Below, one piece after another: positions 20,095-23,177 of a DNA stretch of 23,177 nucleotides (positions within the stretch are counted from its first letter, which is position 1; every line of letters starts with the position of its first letter). The notes below the pieces were generated by a model, which was not told the DNA's origin, did no database searches, and saw only the letters and a list, made by a program, of their open reading frames with translations. The position numbers and the translations under genes were made by a program. Source of the DNA: a virus. The stretch is taken from positions 1 through 23,177 of the IMG/VR virus record IMGVR_UViG_3300022743_000023; one strand, given 5' to 3'.

Positions 20095-20952
20095 TCAATT
20101 CTCCAATAGTTTTCTGTACTGAGTAAAGTTCCTAAAATTTCCACTCCATTTGTCTACACTATCGTTTTCTAGAAGAATAGGAGTCGCCTGATGTTCGAAC
20201 GGTGAGAAGTGCTTGGGTGTTGCGCCGATCAGACGATCATAGACTTTGTCTGCTTTTTCCATAGAGGTATCGTTACGACGGTATGACACTTGAGCGCAGC
20301 AAGAACACGAGATTTTACGAGCATCTTCTAGAGAAATTTCTTTCCCTTCATCGGATATCCAATTGCCAGAAGAATTCTGTTCTACATATGGTAGATGCCA
20401 TTCTCCAATCTTAAGAACTTTTGGCGTACTCGCCTTAAATGCAGTATGCATTGTCTGTGCAAGATCTTGAATGTCTGGTTGTGCATCTTCATGGTCTCGT
20501 AGTTCGAACCAATTAGACTGTTCCGTTGTAGTCAACACAATCTTCATCCTGAACCAAGGTTCCAAAATGCGGTTGGCAGTCTGTTTATGCAGACCCAGTG
20601 ATGACAGTGCTTCCACATATTGAACTGCAGAATCTCGTGCATTCAGCCACAGTGCCGCACACCGGTTCTGTGAGTCAATGTCAAGTACTTGCCGAGCAGC
20701 CATACCTTCCTGATTCTTGCCCCAATGTACTGGGATTGCTGGATTTGTCTTCACTTGTTCTATCATACGAGCGATTGGAATTGCACGTGAAGAAGCAGAA
20801 TTCTTCGAGAACACTCGGTGTGTCAGTAATTCCGAGTGAATGAACCGAGAGTATTCCAATTCATATGTGATCAGAATAGTTCCGGTTTGTGGATGTTGAG
20901 AATGTGCTAGTACCTTTACCGTACAGCCTTTTCCGTTAAATGTTAAATCCAT
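20095..20952 (-). CDS. thyX: Flavin-dependent thymidylate synthase
   Basis: The ThyX signature is seen as THRVFSKNSASSRAIP (residues 44-59), corresponding to RHRxxSxNxxSxR that binds FAD and dUMP; further family features are the substrate-side YRRND and the C-terminal SGNFRNFTQYRKL. The enzyme makes dTMP from dUMP with methylene-tetrahydrofolate, NADPH and FAD, independent of ThyA. Its 285 aa are a little longer than many ThyX. The start is ATG 20952, with AAGGG about 6-7 nt upstream; the 12-residue upstream extension to 20988 has no comparable ribosome site and overlaps the preceding gene more. Confidence 0.9.
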   Translation of the reverse strand: MDLTFNGKGCTVKVLAHSQHPQTGTILITYELEYSRFIHSELLTHRVFSKNSASSRAIPIARMIEQVKTNPAIPVHWGKNQEGMAARQVLDIDSQNRCAALWLNARDSAVQYVEALSSLGLHKQTANRILEPWFRMKIVLTTTEQSNWFELRDHEDAQPDIQDLAQTMHTAFKASTPKVLKIGEWHLPYVEQNSSGNWISDEGKEISLEDARKISCSCCAQVSYRRNDTSMEKADKVYDRLIGATPKHFSPFEHQATPILLENDSVDKWSGNFRNFTQYRKLLEN

Positions 20953-21280
20953 TAGTTCCCTTTTCGATAGGTTTCCATAATTTTGCAAATTTTAGAACGT
21001 TCGGCAATTCACCACCACTTGGGCAAACTACCGCACATGTCTTTTCGCCGTTGCAGGTGTTGTTCTCGTGTCCGAGGTATACTTTTGGGAGCGAAGCGAT
21101 CTTGTCGAACTCCTTCCGATTGACTCTTAGGACGACTTTCTTGAATGAATTTTCCAACCAATTCTGGTACTCTGGCCAAACCTGCCAGAATTCTAAGTGC
21201 GCACCCAGAACTGCATGGGCGACCAGAGTTGGAGTCATAAAATCAGGGAAGTCATCCCTCACTGCAATGTATAACCGCAT
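20936..21280 (-). CDS. Pth2-like protein (peptidyl-tRNA hydrolase II fold), tentative
   Basis: The opening MRLYIAVRDDF, then TPTLVAHAVLGAHLEFW, SFKKVVLRVNRKEFDKIASL and CAVVCPSGGE follow the order of Pth2 proteins ('..vvR.Dl....kiaaQ..Ha......W...g.kkivlkv....el..l.......TvlaigP'). Pth2 releases peptides from tRNA. The protein has extra Cys residues (NTCNGEKTCAVVC) and an unusual end, so it may be a related domain with another activity. It overlaps the thyX start by 17 nt. Confidence 0.5.
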   Translation of the reverse strand: MRLYIAVRDDFPDFMTPTLVAHAVLGAHLEFWQVWPEYQNWLENSFKKVVLRVNRKEFDKIASLPKVYLGHENNTCNGEKTCAVVCPSGGELPNVLKFAKLWKPIEKGTNGFNI

Positions 21281-21284
21281 AGAA

Positions 21285-21512
21285 TCAATCGAACAGCTTC
21301 TTGAAGAATTCGTGCGAGATGCAACCCATCACGATACCCAGAGGAAATAACCAGATCCCGATTGTTCGGATGAGCAACTCCGGCAACGTTTTAGTCATAC
21401 TTTCATTGACAAAAATCAGATGATAAATCTGAAATAGATTGCGGACATACATCGCCGCAGCGATGATAAAGAAGATGACGACAAGCGCGCCCATGATACC
21501 TACGATTTCCAT
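21285..21512 (-). CDS. Small membrane protein, 75 aa
   Basis: Two hydrophobic segments are visible (GIMGALVVIFFIIAAAMYV and LLIRTIGIWLFPLGIVMGC), linked by a polar loop, ending FFKKLFD. ATG 21512 overlaps the preceding stop (TAATG) and has AAAGG 7-8 nt upstream, so the longer reading to 21575 is rejected. Function unknown. Confidence 0.7.
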   Translation of the reverse strand: MEIVGIMGALVVIFFIIAAAMYVRNLFQIYHLIFVNESMTKTLPELLIRTIGIWLFPLGIVMGCISHEFFKKLFD

Positions 21513-21745
21513 TATAACACCTTTACTACGATACCTGAAAAATAAATTGCGGTGAGAATGATTGATACAAACCACAGAGACGGTTTCTTCATTCTAAACC
21601 CACACCATACCCAACCAATGTTACCTAACATCGACATAACGATATTTAGCGGATAGATATTGTATGCAGAAAGAATGGATCCGATAATCAATAGAGTAGT
21701 CGAGATCCATTCCAACCAAAAATCAAAGTTTTTGCCTAGAAACAT
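21512..21745 (-). CDS. Small three-segment membrane protein, 77 aa
   Basis: Three predicted membrane segments: WISTTLLIIGSILSAYNIY, LNIVMSMLGNIGWVWCGF and LWFVSIILTAIYFSGIVV. The 'YPLN....LGN.gW...g' pattern with short loops resembles small SemiSWEET/PnuC-like membrane proteins found in phages and marine bacteria, but I cannot assign transport. It shares one base with the upstream ATPase stop (TAATG). Confidence 0.7.
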   Translation of the reverse strand: MFLGKNFDFWLEWISTTLLIIGSILSAYNIYPLNIVMSMLGNIGWVWCGFRMKKPSLWFVSIILTAIYFSGIVVKVL

Positions 21746-22659
21746 CAGTTAGTCAGGGTGTAGGTAGCGGTTTCTTCGAACTCTTCACCGGAAAACATCA
21801 TACGGATGTTGGTAACCTTGATCAGAGACCGCATAGAGATCTCGTTTGCTTGACGAGAGATTTTCTTGATCAGAGCCATGGCATCTTTCTTGAATTCCAT
21901 CGGAGCTTCTGGCATAAAATCATCATCCATCATGATGGTTTCCATACGCTCGATCTTCTGTTCTTCGTTCATCTTCAAGTCGATGACGTTGGAACGGCTG
22001 ATCAGAGGCTGGGCAAACTTTTCTTTTGCCATGTTGGAAATGAAGATGATACGACCGGTAAACAGGAAAGAACGCGGCAGATCTTCGTCTTTCATATCTG
22101 CTTTCCAAGAAATGATACGCTTGTCGGAAGAATCAAGAGCACCTTTGAGCAGATCGGCTGCAACGACGTCTTTCTGAATCACATCGGCATCATCGAAAAC
22201 GATAACGTTATCTTTGTTTTCGTACAATTCGCGATACAGACCCTTGGCAGTAGAAAAACCTTTCACTACAGTAAAAGCTTTGTAACGCGAAATAGTATCA
22301 CCAGATTCTGCGGTAGCAATTTTCTCGGAGATGTCGGTGTAACCGCATTCTGCAAGGGTTTTCAGAACGGTGTAGGACTTACCCAAACCACCAGAACCAG
22401 TGATGATCAGCGATTTTTGCAAACCTGCACAGATCATCTTGATGTTACGCTTCAGAATTTCGAAGCGCTTGGTGATGGTGAATTCAGGAGCAGCTTCTTT
22501 CTGTTCCATTACGGAAGCAACTGCGGAAACGGTAGCTTCACCGATTACACGGTTGAATTGGAATTGTATGTACTTTTCATTCTGTGAAGAATACACACGA
22601 CCGCTTGGGGCGGTGAATTCATATTTGTTTGTACGAGAGTTCAGAACGATTTTAGACAT
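21745..22659 (-). CDS. P-loop ATPase (AAA-like), 304 aa
   Basis: Walker A ITGSGGLGKSYTV (86-98), Walker B NVIVFDDADV (151-160), sensor-1-like IIFISN (204-209) and a candidate arginine finger near ISRSN (220-224). The N-terminal ~60 residues look like a separate small beta domain (KYEFTAPSGRVYSSQNEKY). The style resembles DnaC/RecA-like AAA ATPases of large phages that load or remodel DNA-bound complexes. It has its own shared-leader promoter (22674-22720). Partner unknown. Confidence 0.83.
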   Translation of the reverse strand: MSKIVLNSRTNKYEFTAPSGRVYSSQNEKYIQFQFNRVIGEATVSAVASVMEQKEAAPEFTITKRFEILKRNIKMICAGLQKSLIITGSGGLGKSYTVLKTLAECGYTDISEKIATAESGDTISRYKAFTVVKGFSTAKGLYRELYENKDNVIVFDDADVIQKDVVAADLLKGALDSSDKRIISWKADMKDEDLPRSFLFTGRIIFISNMAKEKFAQPLISRSNVIDLKMNEEQKIERMETIMMDDDFMPEAPMEFKKDAMALIKKISRQANEISMRSLIKVTNIRMMFSGEEFEETATYTLTN

Positions 22660-22662
22660 TTT

Positions 22663-22702
22663 AGATTTTCCGTATTGCGTTTCGATAGATCAATTATACA
22701 AC
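22663..22702. repeat. 40-bp direct repeat (promoter/leader), copy 1
   Basis: Identical over 40 bp to 22919-22958. It includes the -10, the ATCTATCGAAACGCAAT leader and the ribosome-binding region of the ATPase gene, so two adjacent genes have the same 5' end. Confidence 0.85.
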
Positions 22703-22720
22703 GATTGCTATTTGTGTTAA
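22674..22720 (-). promoter_or_regulatory. Shared-leader promoter (copy B) of the ATPase gene
   Basis: Minus strand TTAACA (22715-22720), 16-nt spacer, TATAAT (22693-22698), then TGATCTATCGAAACGCAAT. The -35 region TTAACACAAAT matches copy A. Confidence 0.75.
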
Positions 22721-22728
22721 TTCTAAAT

Positions 22729-22914
22729 TTATGCTGCAGGACGAACCATGTCTACGGGAGCAGTCTTGGAGATGTTTTCGCGGAACTTTTTCATGGCTTC
22801 TGCATCAGTTTTTGCCCAAACTGGGTACTCTACATCACGCCCGACGGGATCGTACGTCATGACAAAGAACAGAGATTCGCCGTTTTTGGCGTTAGAATTC
22901 AGTTTCTTGATCAT
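22729..22914 (-). CDS. Hypothetical protein, 61 aa
   Basis: A small basic protein (MIKKLNSNAKNGESLFFVMT...) with a central VGRDVEYPVWAKTDAEAMKKF, reminiscent of small beta-alpha domains that bind nucleic acid, but no family is recognised. It has its own promoter (22930-22977) and leader. It is followed by the promoter of the ATPase gene, so it may be a separate short transcript. Confidence 0.7.
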   Translation of the reverse strand: MIKKLNSNAKNGESLFFVMTYDPVGRDVEYPVWAKTDAEAMKKFRENISKTAPVDMVRPAA

Positions 22915-22918
22915 TTTC

Positions 22919-22958
22919 AGATTTTCCGTATTGCGTTTCGATAGATCAATTATACAAC
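22919..22958. repeat. 40-bp direct repeat (promoter/leader), copy 2
   Basis: Identical to 22663-22702; the copies differ only outside this stretch, most notably in the -35 half. Confidence 0.85.
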
Positions 22959-22977
22959 ATAGACTATTTTATGTAGA
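22930..22977 (-). promoter_or_regulatory. Shared-leader promoter (copy C)
   Basis: Minus strand TCTACA (22972-22977), 17-nt spacer, TATAAT (22949-22954), leader as in copy B. It starts right after the terminator at 22984-23006. Confidence 0.75.
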
Positions 22978-22983
22978 ATCTAA

Positions 22984-23006
22984 AAAAGAACCGCGAGGGT
23001 TCTTTT
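22984..23006 (-). terminator. Intrinsic terminator, overlapping a stop codon
   Basis: AAAAGAACC (22984-22992) and GGTTCTTTT (22998-23006) pair perfectly around a 5-nt loop, with further T residues on the minus strand. The stop codon of the upstream partial gene (23005-23007) lies in the stem base. Confidence 0.85.
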
Positions 23007-23177
23007 AGATCTTTTTGCCGGGTAGAATCGGTCTCAAATTTTCGCCAACGTCTATTACGCAAGCAATGTCGTCTGTAGAATGTACTATCGTGTAGCTTTT
23101 AGTCTTTTTATTGAGGAAGATTATAGTTTTATGACCGGATGTAGATTCTGCTTCAATCAATGGTAGTTCACCGTACA
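23005..23177 (-). CDS. Hypothetical protein, 5' end outside the window
   Basis: The last 56 codons of a gene that enters from the right (YGELPLIEAESTSGHKTIIF..., ending RPILPGKKI). The visible part is beta-rich (TIIFLNKKTKSYTIVHSTDD). No family recognised. It ends in the terminator described at 22984-23006. Confidence 0.65.
   Translation of the reverse strand, partial: YGELPLIEAESTSGHKTIIFLNKKTKSYTIVHSTDDIACVIDVGENLRPILPGKKI

Noticed and set aside
21850-22587. Long plus-strand ORF of 245 codons
   Set aside because: It lies antisense to the P-loop ATPase gene, has low-complexity His/Phe/Asp-rich content typical of a mirrored frame, and no promoter or ribosome site.

Overview
This window looks like part of a large, lytic, tailed-phage genome, from an early/middle 'DNA metabolism' region. 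All of the genes I accept, about 42, lie on the minus strand, so transcription runs from high to low coordinates. They are packed tightly, with ATGA or TAATG start/stop overlaps, many are small and unrecognised, and there are no cellular housekeeping operons. Several products resemble those of T4-like phages: a type II topoisomerase large subunit (GyrB/gp39 type), a dCMP hydroxymethylase (gp42 type), a dNMP kinase, a PhoH-like ATPase, a PD-(D/E)XK nuclease, ThyX and AAA+ ATPases. A Gram-negative host is implied by a lipoprotein with a lipobox and a Sec-type secreted peptide. A GC-richer cassette of proteins with 'PAQEP'-type linkers weakly suggests exchange with phages of betaproteobacteria or pseudomonads. 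I see no structural genes, tRNAs, transposons or CRISPR arrays.

Layout in the direction of transcription (right to left): 23177-22729, a partial gene, a terminator and a 61-aa gene; 22659-19514, a P-loop ATPase, small membrane proteins, a Pth2-like protein, ThyX and tiny ORFs; 19496-16792, two hypothetical proteins, a membrane protein, a lipoprotein and a AAA+ ATPase; 16689-13360, a helix-turn-helix-like protein, small proteins, a zinc ribbon, a PhoH ATPase, a RecB-like nuclease and a ClpP-like protease; 13359-12795, a gene-free stretch with a terminator, a perfect-consensus promoter and tandem hairpin elements; 12794-4177, the main cluster; 4109-1869, the GC-richer cassette; 1872-1507, a hypothetical protein; 1437-1, the topoisomerase.

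The main cluster (12794-4177) is the most interesting part. In transcription order it encodes a DUF3310-like protein, a 48-aa acidic protein, a DEDDh exonuclease, a P-loop dNMP kinase, a dCMP hydroxymethylase homologue keeping the catalytic Cys and the dCMP-specific Asp, a HAD phosphatase, a nucleotidyltransferase fused to a choline/aminoglycoside-kinase-type domain, two different GT-B-like glycosyltransferases, a C5-cytosine-methyltransferase homologue, an all-alpha NTP pyrophosphohydrolase, a secreted Lys/Ala-rich peptide and a cytidine-deaminase-fold protein. I read this as a cytosine hypermodification pathway: dCTP removal, dCMP to hydroxymethyl-dCMP, phosphorylation, polymerisation, then glycosylation with a donor the phage may activate itself.

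Regulation: several promoters are clear sigma-70 matches. Four share a -10 followed by a conserved leader (core ATCTATCGA..ACGCAAT) and probably form a co-regulated class. Functions are assigned from motifs and remembered family sequences; no database search was possible.
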